Shown piece after piece: positions 22,303 through 34,109 of a DNA stretch of 64,000 nucleotides (position 1 is its first letter; every line of letters begins with the position of its first letter). The notes beneath the pieces are model-generated. The model saw only the letters and a program-made list of their open reading frames with translations. It ran no database searches and was not told the DNA's origin. A program made the position numbers and the translations under genes. Source of the stretch: Gossypium raimondii. Lineage: Eukaryota > Streptophyta > Magnoliopsida > Malvales > Malvaceae. The stretch lies in the NCBI RefSeq assembly GCF_025698545.1, contig NC_068566.1, positions 40,465,192 through 40,529,191 on the forward strand, given 5' to 3'.

Positions 22303-23408
22303 CAATGTTGGTTTCATATTCATGTGGTATCTGACTATGTTACTTAAACTCGAGTAACTGTTAAATATAAGTATGTGTGTTCAACATGGGATTGTTCAGA
22401 CCATACCGTGCTCATATTTGAACATGCATAAGGATGGATGTTGGATACTGTACTTTTAAGGAGAATAAAAAGTTACGGGAACATAGATCCGGATTCCTGA
22501 CCGTTCGGAGATCGAGGGAATTAAGAAAATTTTCGACAAAGCCAAACTGCTTGTTTTCCTGAAGGTCCATGACATGGATGTATATTAAATATTTTTGTTG
22601 AAAATTTTGTGATAAACTTCTTTTAGTGTTTTGAACTTATGGGGCTATATTTTCTTTTCAGCCAGACATATAATGGAAGCTGACATGTATGAACATAGAT
22701 TGGGTATCTATAAATTTTAGGCAGGAAATGTAAGTTGAATTGTATGCAATATCTTCAAGAAAAAAATGGGGTTTTGCTGCAAAGAAATTTCATAATGGAT
22801 ACAAATTTAAATATGTATATGAGGTTTGATTCTCTAAATATATGAAAAAAATTATAGGAGTACAATTAGCACTGTTGCTCACTGTCACTGCCATTGGAAA
22901 TATTTTGTTGATATTTTTATTTCTACTTGGAAAAGGGAATCCTTGTATATGAACAATGGAAAAGGATATTATCTGTATTCGTCAAACTTTTGCTGGGCAA
23001 CTTGGATTCATATCAAAGAGGTAGCATTTTGAATCTCAAGCTTTGATATTAACCTTTGAAAAGGAACCCTCTACTTTGCCTGCAAAATGTCAAACATTAA
23101 AGCCCAGCTGGAATGTATTCTCAACCCTCAACAAAATAAAATGACTTGTAAGATAATGACCAAGATGAAATGTATTCTCAACTTCTACAAGATTGATCAA
23201 ACATTATTTGATTTTCTTTTTCATGGAATCCATAATATTAGTATTGATTCGATATTTAATTTTCAGTTCACATCAATTTCGAGATTAATTCTTGGACAAC
23301 TCTTAACGCTTTCCTTTCCATGTAAAATGACAAAAATAAATGAAGCTGTAAACGTAGTGGACAGACTGCAAGAAGCTGAGAGTTCAATAAAGGAAAAACT
23401 CAACAAAG
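22303..23408. other. Intergenic DNA between glycosyltransferase 2 and tRNA-Ser
   Basis: Holds the 3' UTR of the upstream gene and AT-rich sequence. A 108-codon open frame at 23087-23413 has no recognisable domain and runs antisense into the tRNA gene, so I do not call it. Confidence 0.4.
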
Positions 23409-23490
23409 CGTGAGCGGCAGGATTCGAACCTGCGCGGGCAGAGCCCACATGATTTCTAGTCATGCCCGATAACCACTCCGGCACGCCCAC
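23409..23490 (-). tRNA. tRNA-Ser (AGA)
   Basis: An 82-nt class II tRNA on the minus strand. The acceptor stem GTGGGCG pairs with CGCTCAC (one G-U) plus discriminator G. The anticodon loop CTAGAAA contains AGA. A long variable arm (TGGGCTCTGCCC) and T arm AGGTTCGAATCCT are present. No intron. A T5 run just downstream on the minus strand fits a Pol III terminator. Confidence 0.96.
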
Positions 23491-24733
23491 CTCTGCTGCT
23501 ATGTTTAAATAATTAACTTTTTAAACTAATTTTTAACTAATCTTCTTAAAGTTTTATTTTTAAGTTTTTGTGCCTTCCTTCGTTAACACGTAAGCATTCA
23601 AGCGGTTTTTTTTTAATGTATATTAAAAAAATTGCTAAATTTTAGTTTGATGTCTCTATTATACCTAAAATTAAGATTTAAACTTTGTATTTTAATTTTA
23701 ATAAGATTTGGTCTCTATATTTTATAATATTATTAATTAGTCCAAATAGATACTATTAATTAAAATATTACATTGTTATATACAATTTCAATGCCCTAAT
23801 TGCTTTAGAGATTGACACGTGACTTCTAGTTCTTTTAGGTTTTTTACTTTTTTTTTACTTTAAAAGATAGTGATCAAATTTAGTTTTGGTCCTAAACTAT
23901 GCTAAAACTTGAGATTTAATCTATATACTTTAATTTTTGACATTATTTTGTCTCTACTTTTATAGTTATTAGTTAGTCTAGATAGTTAATATTGTAAACT
24001 ATTTAAATCAAAATGCTCATGTCAATTTCTTTTACGAACACTATTCTAACAAAAGAATTATTTTATCATGACAAGTTTAAATGAGTATTTTATGAAAAAT
24101 TATAATCAATATTTTCAACATTATTTTGTTATTACATGACTACTATGTGATTTTTTTAATTTCAAAATATCACATTAGAGAATTTAATGCAAAAATTTAA
24201 CGGTAGTAATAAGTGGGCTTAAATATTTAAATCTGAAAAATAAAAGTACTAAATTCTTAAAAATCGAAGTAAGAGACTAAATTCCAAGTGTACTCTGTAT
24301 TTTGATACAAACAAATAATCAATAAAAAAGCAATCTTATATACACATCTTACCTTGCATTCATGTGCATCCCCCGCCGCACCTAATCATATAATCAAATT
24401 TGGACCTTGGGTCATGCTCCAAGAATCTGGTAATATACCCTTTCCAAGACATGGTTAGTCACAGTACTAAATACCGACAAATTACTTAAAAGTTCTAGAC
24501 ATTAACATAGGTTCTTCTCCATTGGAATAACTCATTCTTGCTTCCTATTTGTAAAGCACTCCTTTTATTCAAAGTTAGAAAAGCATTTGAAATTAGGGAA
24601 CTTCATGTATAACATTAACTGACAATGAAAATAGAACTAATGCATGGAAGATGTTATTTATTTCAAGTTGATGTGGGCATATATCTTTGTTAACGAAGCC
24701 AGATCCTGCCGTTTTCATTTTAAATAGGCTCAT
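23491..24733. other. AT-rich gene-free DNA
   Basis: No gene is visible. The stretch 23600-24300 has several imperfect repeats of phrases such as TTGGTCTCTATA and TTAGTCCAAATAG, probably old interspersed repeat debris. Confidence 0.35.
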
Positions 24734-25021
24734 ATGGCACTAGGATCATGGGGCTTTGCAGCATATAGATTCATAAATCATATAGGGATACTGTGCCAAT
24801 TAGCATATTTGGTGATGGCCTTTGAATCATTGATACAAGAAAATTATAGTTCTTACAACAAGACTTACTGCCCTTGGCTTCGACCCTTTCAATTCAAGGA
24901 TCTGCCTGATTCTAAATTTCAAACACCAGAACATTTCTTGCAGTTCATAGCCAATAATACAAGAAAATAACATCTTCAGCTGTTATCCGGGATGCTGCTA
25001 ATGTCCTTGAACAATAGTCAC
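24734..25021 (+). pseudogene. UDP-glycosyltransferase pseudogene, 5' piece (UGT76-like)
   Basis: Family 1 UGTs glycosylate small molecules using UDP-sugars. This piece reads CPWLRPFQFKDLPDSKFQTP and then, one frame over, ITSSAVIRDAANVLEQ. Both match the central N-domain of plant UGT76-type enzymes. The 5' third of the gene is missing or unrecognisable. One frame change near 24965 and a TAG at 25015-25017 show that it is dead. A retroelement begins at 25022, and the gene resumes at 51960 with the same target bases (GTCAC). Confidence 0.75.
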
Positions 25022-26305
25022 TGTTACAAGACCATTTTGCCCGGGCCCATACAAGCAAAACAAAAAAAAACACAGAAACCCAATCACAATGTTGACCCAA
25101 CATACCCAAAGTCCCTGGCCCAAACTCGAAACCCGTTACAAGCCCAAATGCCAAACCCAAATAAAACAAAGCCCAAACCCAAACAAGCCCATTATAGCAA
25201 AGCCCAACAGAAGTCAAAGCTAGGGTTTCAGAAAAGCTGAAACCCTAGCTAAGGCGCTGCACGTCCCTAGGGGCTCCTAGCGTCTGCCGTCGCTCTAGCT
25301 TCTGCCACTGCCACCACGGTCACGTCGCCACCGAGTCACCTGCCCGTCAACTACTCCTGCAAGACACGCAAACAACAGAAACACGCAAGAAAAATAATAG
25401 AGATAACATGCAACATCGGCTATAAAAGTCGAATTTCATCGTTGTATGAGGCTTCTTTTTCTTTTTTTCAGACGATTCTCAGAAAATACAAAGCAAAAAA
25501 AACTTAAAGGTGATTTCTGGTGTTTTTTCATTTCGGTTTTCAGATTTTTTTTTAACTCTATCTTTTTTTTGTGTGTTTATTCCTCTACGTATATAACATA
25601 TAGAAAACAAAAGGACTTACCGGAGACGCCCCGCAAGGGTGGTTCTCCGTCGCTAAGTCTGGACTGAGAGAGGGCGCGGGGATCTTTCCCTTTGGGCTTT
25701 GGTCCATGAAGGCTCCGCCTTCATTCGGCCTTTGAAGCGGGGTTCAAAAAACCCATTTTTTTGCTCTAACCACCGCCTGCGACGGAGCCTTGGCGGCTGA
25801 TACGGTGGCCGTCGTTTGGAACCAAAGGCCAATTTTTTTTTTGAAAAGTGATGGGAAATTAAGGTTTTTTTAAAAACTTGACTTTTAAGGACGCGCTAAA
25901 CGGTGCCGTTTAGGGCTGGTCACAGTACCCAGCCCTAAAACGGCGTCGTATCATCCTAGGGTCCGCGCGTCGACCCGACCGTGAGGATCCGCACGTTCTG
26001 GAGGTTTGGGACATTTGCGCATAAAGTCCCTTTGCTTTCGAGCCGTCGTGCAATGAGGTCCTTTTTGTTTTTTTAAATTTGGCCACGTAATTTTCAACGC
26101 TTTTCATTTTAGCCCGCGCCAAAACGCTGCGCATAACAATGGGAATATTTGCTTAATCAACCCTCCGTTCTTTGGGTGTATTATATTTTGGTCCCTGAGG
26201 ATCCCTTTCTTTTTGTTTATTTGCGTTTTGAACCCCGAATTTTGTTCCAAGATTCCATTTAGCCTATTTGTTTTATTATTTTAGTTATTTTGTAAGCAAA
26301 TTAGA

Positions 26306-26336
<31 letters not shown>

Positions 26337-27596
26337 GGTTTCTCATTTATACTTTTTAATTTTAGATCTAATTATATATACATGTACGAACATATTTTTA
26401 ATTTTATAAATATAAATATCCACGTACTTTTATATATTTTCTATGTTTCATAATTTTATATACATACTTATATATATATATATATATATATTACATTTTA
26501 AAATATGTATATTTTATATTTTTATAATTCACATACGTATATATTTTTCTTATATGTACATATATATATATATTTATATTTTATAATTTTTAACTATTTT
26601 CATTGTTGTTATAATTGCTTTACTTGGTGTTCATTTATTTATTTACATGTCCATTATTATTATTATTATTTCAATGTTTTAGTTTTTATTTGTTTATTTA
26701 CTTGTTATTGTTTACATGATTGATTTATATATATATATATATATATATTTGTCTTATTATTTATTTATCTTTTGTTTTTGCTCGTATTATTTTTACTTAC
26801 ATTATCATAATTGTTATTCCATTACATCAATTTTTACCTAGATTCGTAAAAAAGAAAATTTTGGAAATAAAGGCAATACTCAATATTTGGGATCTTCGAG
26901 AGGATTGAGTCCTAACGTATTGGGTTCCAATTTTCTTCGTTGAAACTAAATAATCGAGAATGCTTTTTAATCAAAAAACATAAATAAAAAGCTCATTTTC
27001 GAGAATTCAATACATTGTGTCCTGACGCATTGGATATGACACGTTCTTTTCTTGAGAAAAGGATTTTTTCTAAAAAATAATAAAGGCAATATTCAATGTT
27101 TAGAATTTTGAGAAATTGTGCCCTAACGTATTGGGCTGCGATTTTTTTATCTGACTTAAACAATTAAATATCCTTTTAAATTTTATTGCACGAGTTTTTT
27201 TTTGATGCCCTAACTAATTGGGTGTGACATTTTCTCTCTTCGAAATGAGAGGGTCATAACGGGTAATTTGATTTATACAAGTTTTTAATACGAGGATTGT
27301 ATTTTAAAATATTTGCACATTTTTTATATTAAGACACTAATTAGTCAAAAAGGTACCGATTTTGGGCGTGTCGAGGGTGCTAACCCTTCCTCATGCGTAA
27401 CCGACTTCCTAACCCGTTTTCTGGATTTTATAAGACCAAAAATTATCGTTTTAGTAAATTTAAATTTTTATTAAAATGATTTAATTATGAGGTGATCCGA
27501 TCACACCTAAATAAAAGGATTGGTGGTGACTCCCATTTTCATTTTCGTTTTTAAAATTAAAGTCGAACCCCGTTTTATCAAAAAATGGTGTCAACA
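25022..27596 (+). repeat. 5' LTR of the Ogre-type element
   Basis: Starts TGTTACAAG and ends GGTGTCAACA. It holds a TATA-like GCTATAAAAG near 25420, an (ATT)n run at about 26308-26337 and (TA)n runs near 26470 and 26729. The matching 3' LTR is at 49277-51954. Open frames inside are low-complexity translations, not genes. Confidence 0.88.
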
Positions 27597-27909
27597 GGTT
27601 GACGACTCCACTGGGGACAAAATAAGTGAGTCAAGCCACGAGTTGATTACTTTTTGTCTTTATATCGAAAATTAGAAACTTGGTTTTAATGTACGATCCT
27701 TTCGTTGCATTTCATCCGCTTTTATTATGATCTCCATCATTGTGGTTTATAATTGCTATGTTGGTTTGAGTTGTGATATCTTTCTACACATTGCATTGCA
27801 TGATCAGTTGATATTACCCTTCTAAGTGGGAGTGAGAAACTAGTCTTTCGTGAGGTTTTCACCTCCGTGTAGGATAGTAGATCGCTTCCGCGATACATCC
27901 GTACCTATG
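27597..27909 (+). other. Primer-binding site and leader of the Ogre-type element
   Basis: Immediately after the LTR, TTGACGACTCCACTGGGG (27599-27616) closely resembles the tRNA-Arg-type primer site known from Ogre elements. The leader is then interrupted at 27910 by the MULE and resumes at 35047. Confidence 0.65.
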
Positions 27910-28855
27910 GGGTTTTTTACCTAATTAGGATAGAAAAAAAAATTTACTGAAATAGTATGTCAGAAAAAAATTTACCAAAATAGGTTACTTTTTCATTGGA
28001 GCCTATTAGATAGGCGCCAATGAATAAAATAATAATAAATTTTTTTTATTAAAATATAATTTTATATTTTTTAAATATTTTTTTTAAAAAAATACGGGTC
28101 AAAATACGAGCGGGTCGGGTCGGGTCGGGTGGCGCCTACCAAGTAGGCGCCAATGAAGGAGCCTGGTAGCCAGGCGCCAATGGCTCTGCCCCCCCCCCAT
28201 GGTCTGCTGCTGCTGCCATGTCATTGAAATGTCCCTTCAAAACAATTTTATTTTTGCTATAAGTAATAGCAAATGAACCAAGCTCCAGACGGTAGAGAAA
28301 AAAAAAAGAGAGAAAGGAGAAGAGGAGAAGGAGAAGAAGAAGAAGAGAAGAAGAAGAAGAAGAAAGTTTATAAAAAAGGTAATGTATTTTTTAATAAATA
28401 ATTTTGTTTATAATTTAATAAGTTTATAGTTTGTGAATTTTTAGTATATATTTTAGAAAATATTGTGAATTTTATGTTAGTAATTATTAATTATAAATTA
28501 TCTATATTTAGTGTTTATAGTTTAGATTAGAATTTTGTATGAATATTATAATGTTTTTATGAATATTGTAATGTTGTATGAATATTGTAATTATTTTATA
28601 ATTAAATTTGTATTTATAGTTTTGGATTAGTAATTTTTGTATGAATATTGTAATTTTGTATGAATATTATAAATTTTTGTATGAATATTGTAATAATATT
28701 ATAGTTTTGTATGAATATTGCAATTTTTTGTATGAATATTGTAATTTTGTAATTTTGTATGAATATTATATTTTTTGTATGAATGTTGTAATATTATAAT
28801 TTTGTATGAATATTGCAATTTTTTGTATGAATATTGTAATTTTGTAATTTTGCAA
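27910..28855 (+). repeat. Left terminal inverted repeat of the MULE
   Basis: From the tip inward: GGGTTTTTTACC end; a hairpin at 27994-28022; GGGTC repeats at 28112-28130; two more GGCGCC hairpins (28131-28151 and about 28158-28178); a GAA-rich run (28320-28365); then an AT-rich minisatellite based on TTGTATGAATATTGTAAT (28530-28860). The transposase starts just inside. Confidence 0.85.
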
Positions 28856-28930
28856 TTTTATGTATTTTGTTTACATTTTGAAACAGTTTTAAGAAATTTG
28901 AAATTCTTTTTTACAGATCTAGTATTGAAA

Positions 28931-31601
28931 ATGGAGAATCGTTTTTGTATGCGTTTATTTCGATGGAGAAATTTTAACAAGCTGTGGGATGTATATTTGA
29001 ATGTCATGAAACAAGTAGCAATGAGATTTGATAGAAATATCTCATTTGATGATATGAAGGAAAAATTAGTGAAAAATTTATAGGCGTTGTGGGAGAAGGA
29101 TATCAAGAGTTTTCTACAAGTTTACAATATCAACAGATCCAATAAAATTTCTTGAAATGGAACTTGTAAACGATGAAGACATGGAAACAATGGTCGCTCT
29201 TTATTGTGGGACTTCGAGTAACAAAAATGCACCGATTCGATTATTTCTTTGAGTTAGCGGTGTGGAGGCAACTGAAGATCCCACTCCATTAGGTGAAGAA
29301 GATGGAGTTGAAGCGCCGTGTATGGTGGTTCCGGTATCGTATGTTGATAGTCAATCACCTATACATGGGATAAATATTGATCTTAATGCTGCAGCCGAGA
29401 CTGATGTGGTTGGTGATGATGTATACTATAGTAGTGATCCTGTTGATTACGAAGTGGATAGTGAGAGTGATCCCGACGCAGACGAGGTGCCGGATGATAT
29501 TGACAACGAAGGGGTGAATGAGGATGGAAATGTTAATGCGTCTTCAATCGGAAACCAGATTCATCGTATTGTGATACACAATAATCCTGGGGCACACATG
29601 TCTCGGATAGACCCGATCGCAACCTTGGCGGTGAGTTTCCGGAGTACCCTGAAATACCACATGGTTACTGAATGGGCGTATATTATGATCCAGATGAGTT
29701 ACGCGTGGGCCAGAGATTTGAAAGTAAGGAAGAATGTATGTTTGCGATTAAGCGGTATAGCATAAATATATCAGTAGATTACAAAGTCATCGAGTCTAAA
29801 CCAACATTATATATTGGAGAGTGTTGGAGGTCGTGAGAAGGCGCAATTGGCGGTATGAAGTGCATTTATGCGAAGTCGCAGATGTGGAAATCGAAAATTT
29901 GTGGAGCCCCACACATGCACTTCAACACGTCTGACAGAAGATCATCGAAAACTTGACTCCAAAACTATCTGTACATGCATCATGCCAATGGTGAAAGACA
30001 TGCCGACCATTAAAGTTTTGGTACTGATTGCTGAAATACAAGCACGATTCCAGTATCGAGTATCATACCGGAAGGCATGGATAGCTAAACAGATGGCAAT
30101 GGAGCAATTGTACGGAGATTTCGATGCATCGTACAATGAATTACAGGGATGGATAGCCGCCATGAGGGAACACGTACCGGGGACTGTAATTGAGTTGCAG
30201 ACACGATCTTATGACGGTCCAAATAACCAACTACAATCGAGAAAAAGAATTTTCCATCGGATGTTCTGGACTTTTGATCAATGTGTGCGCGCATTTCCCC
30301 ACTGCAAACCATTTGTGCAAGTAGATGGAACCTGGCTATATGGAAAATACACACAGATCTTACTTCTTGCGGTTGCTCAAGACGGCAACAGGAACGTACT
30401 CCCGATAACATTTGCCATCGTCGATAAGGAGAACATGGAATCGTGGGAGTTCTTTCTTACCAACCTGCGGAGGTATGTGATTAGCAATGATAATATTTGC
30501 ATCATTTTCGATAGAGGAAAAAGATTAATTGCAGCCATTAGGCATTCTGGTGTACCATGGCGATCTGTTTACTGCATCCGGCACATCGTGGCTAACTTCC
30601 AGCGAGATTATAAGAATGCAGACTGGAAGAGACAAGTTGTGAGAATGGGTAAAGAATTACCTTATCTTTTAAATATAAGTTTTAATGTTTTAGAGCAATA
30701 CTGTAACTTAAATTTTTTTCAATATATATGCAGCGTACGAGTTAGAGCCACACATTTTTCGCCAAAGAATGGCCCGGCTTGAGAGTGACATGGAGGGTCA
30801 AACCAACACATCTTTCCGGCAGTGGCTGGGTACCATGGAGCCGTGGCAATGGGCTCAAAGTTTTGACGATGGCTTTCGTTATGGTCAAATGACTACAAAC
30901 TTAGTGGAGGGGATCAACGCTGTGTTATTAAAAACACGGCATCTTCCAATTTCATCTGTCTTCTCGGCAACGTTCTTCAGGTTGGCTACCTTGATGCCAA
31001 GAATGGGTCAGCAACAAGTGAACCAGATGGAGGCGGGCCATGTCTTTGTCGAAGGCATTAGGGATGCAATGGTTGTAAACCGTCGAATGGCAAGGTCGAT
31101 GACAGTAGAAGTATATTCACGACATAATGAAACGTTTTGAGTTACAGAGACCATCGGTCGTCAACCCAGTATACCACCTAGGTCCTACGGAGTTGATCTC
31201 CGAAATAGACGGTGCGATTGTAGAAGGTTTCAAACACTTCATTTTCCATGTGCACACGTCGTGGCAGCTTGTGCTAAAGTTGGGCTCAATGTAGAACAAT
31301 TTATAGATGAAGTGTACACCATCGAACGCACGTTACGTGTATGGGAAAACGAGTTCCCCGTGCTTCCTGACCTATCTACTTGGGAGGTACCTCCGGCGAC
31401 CTTGAGCTAGTCCCGGACATAAGGTTGCGTAGAAACACGAAAGGTCGTCCGCAATCATCCAGAATCCATAACGAAATGGACATTAGGGAGAAATCTGACG
31501 GGAATTTGTGTGGCGTATGCCGATTACCCGGTCATAATCGAAGTAAATGCCCTCTCTGAAACTACCATGTTGGACAATCGTCTCAATCGAGTAGAAATTG
31601 A
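28931..31601 (+). pseudogene. MULE transposase (DDE, SWIM and CCHC zinc knuckle), frameshifted
   Basis: Starts MENRFCMRLFRW. An acidic region follows (29262-29600), then the DDE catalytic core with VDGTWLYGKY near 30320 and FDRGKRL near 30510. A GT-AG intron (30649-30733, donor GTAAAG, acceptor TGCAG) interrupts it. Next come YELEPHIFRQ..., a SWIM zinc finger (CDC...CAH, 31213-31273) and a CCHC-like knuckle CGVCRLPGHNRSKC (about 31509-31550), ending at 31601. The reading frame changes several times: near 29090, between 29620 and 29870, near 31140 and near 31400. A stop replaces an expected codon after KCPL. The protein is therefore not made intact from this copy. Confidence 0.85.
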
Positions 31602-31745
31602 TATGTACTTCATTACATAGATATGGTTTGAATCACAAAATTGCCTACAATTTGTTGCAGTTATGGAGACATTTTTAAACCATTGTAATTTTATTTAGAT
31701 AAGAACTATCATTACATAAATAAACGGGTGTTTATTACAAAACCC

Positions 31746-33612
31746 CTAAAATTGATGGTTTGATGGTGTGGTTCTAGGGCTATATTTTTGTGGAGCTCGA
31801 CGCTGACGTTGTGGGCGATTACGGTTATCAACATTCTCCTCAACAGTATGTTGGGGTGTGTGAAACATAGACGAATAATCATATGTCTCAAATGCCATCG
31901 ATGAACTTGATCCGGGAGGAGAGGAGTACGACGGCGGATATTGGCCAGAAGGAGCAGAGTACTGAGGTGGATACGAGGCCACAAAATAGTCATCGCCCCC
32001 TAATTCTGGATGATAAGAACTATCCCTAGAATGTAGTTCTACCTCTCGCCTGCTCGCTCGCTCGCTCGCCCGCTCGCTCGTGCATGATGCAGATCTCCAA
32101 GGGGTTGCGTAATTCGTGTCGTATACGGAGGGACTACTATCGACTGCCCACCAAACAGAAATGGTTTCCCTGTCTCACAGTACCACTGTATATACTCTAA
32201 CGAGGGCTGCAAATTCGGAGCACGATCCATCTGAGGTACCATCCCGAACCAGTTGTTCCATATCGTGATATACTCTTCGTGCACTTCTTCCCAATTATCT
32301 CCATACCTCCCCTTCTTGCTCATCCCATGGATCTCCCCCAATTGTACTGGCAGTGTCGGGATATACTGTATGCAATCGAACTGTCGGAGTACTCGATTGC
32401 CATGATACCACTCCACTACGTTAAAATTGATAATGGGTGCGCTAATACACCATAGGTTTGAGTGGGCGGCCGATGATGGCATAATCGCCATAATTTACGG
32501 AGCGAAATCGGCATCCAAATGAACTGCACAATTAATAACGTTGTTATATTAACGCGGGTCGAGTGAGATAAAATAATAAAATTAAGTTTATATTCGAAAA
32601 ACGTACCCCCTCTCCAGCATGATTCTCAATCATTAAACGATATATCGAAACCGACGGTGACCTCCCGATCCCTGGATTACTTCTCCACCTACGAAAACAA
32701 ATTGTTAGAATAATATATTATAAAAAAGTCAACTAATTATTATAATGAGTAAAAATTCATCACCTATTAACGAGTGGAAATACATATGATTGATGACTAA
32801 TGGATGCCAAGAATGGCATCCGGTAAAGTGCCCACGACTGCAGCAGTATGAGGCATCCGCCAATGTCAGCCGCAGAAGGATTTGTTGTCCGACAAAGTTC
32901 GCGATACAGAATGGCTAAAACTGCGGACCCCCAACTGTATGAACGAGTGTTATGCAAATTGGATAATAAGGGTAAGTACATCAAGTGGACCTTACTGCCG
33001 TTTGCATCCGGCATGAGTACACCCCCTATAAGGTGCATAATATAAGCTCGAACAGCCTGCATCACCTCCCGTTCATTAGCAGTACTTGGCAAATGCTCAA
33101 AATTGGCATGTAGCCATGAAAATCTCAAACTGGTAAATTTCCCCTGACTTGGCGAGCGTCCAAGTAATTCATTGCAAAGGGTAGCCGGCCTAGAGATTGA
33201 ACTTATGCCCGTGATCGTATTTCCGTCTATGGGAAGCCCGAGCTGTACTGCAACGTCCTCTAGAGTGACGGTACACTCTCCGCATGGCAGATGAAATGTG
33301 TGGGTCTCCGGACGCCATCGCTCGACTAAAGCGGAAATCAAGTCGTATCGCAGATCAAAAGTCCGAATCAATGCCGCTGATCCGAACCCGGCTAACTCTA
33401 AGTATGGTATTAGGCGTTCATCTGGCTGAAACCCTACACTATTAACACGGCCCCTCAATGCGCGGTACGGACCCTGACATTATTAAATTAGCAAAATAGT
33501 TAATACAATATAATTTAATTTAACAAATAACATGATTATCAAAAATAAATTTTATTACCATCTCATTAATAGTACTTGATATGTGATTATTATTATTAAT
33601 TAGAGAACCCAT
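31746..33612 (-). pseudogene. Plant mobile domain (PMD) gene carried by the MULE
   Basis: Exons on the minus strand: 33612-33559 (MGSLINNNNH), 33473-32764, 32688-32607 and 32523-31746, with GT-AG borders and consistent phases for the first three. Exon 2 has the PMD signature (YLELAGFGSAALIRTF, then WRPETHTFHLPCGE and VAVQLGLPIDG). Exon 4 has INFNVVEWYHGNRVLRQF and WEEVHEEYITIW. The C-terminus is rich in Tyr, Pro and Ser. PMD proteins include MAIN and MAIL1, which act in silencing and genome stability; the domain is known from transposons. The start of exon 4 is out of frame with a TAA. A (GAGC)n run (about 32043-32086) throws off the frame again, so it is broken. Confidence 0.8.
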
Positions 33613-34109
33613 TTCTGCAAATCGCAATAAAAAATGAATTCGATTAATTTGTTTCAAAAATCAATAATTACTGTTAAATAAATACAAAATCAAATAAAAT
33701 TTAATTATATAAAAGTTACATTATATAAAAATTAAATAAGTTAACAACAACTATATGATTAAAAAAGCGTTATTTTTGGTAAATTTTTTTCGACATCCTA
33801 TTTCAGATTTTTTTTCTATATTATTGGTGTAAAAACCCAAACTTTTAATAAAATGATTTTAATTTTTTATAATTAAACTTTTAATGAAATGATTTTTAAT
33901 TTTTTATAAACTTTATATGTTAAACTCACCAAATACTAAACTAAACACAACAACTTATAGCTTAATCCTAAATTACTAATAAATTAAATTTTAAATAATT
34001 ACAAACACAAAATATTGTGAATTTTTCCCAAATTACTAACAAATTATTTATAAACTAATTACAATATTCATACAAAAATTGAAATATTACAATATTTCCT
34101 CACATTACA

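Noticed and set aside
23087-23413. 108-codon open frame
   Set aside because: No recognisable domain. It overlaps the tRNA-Ser gene and has no paralogue or start context to support it.
26268-26908. Open frames rich in Tyr, Ile and Phe in the Ogre-type 5' LTR (and at 50561-51273 in the 3' LTR)
   Set aside because: They are translations of AT-rich microsatellites in LTRs and have no domain.
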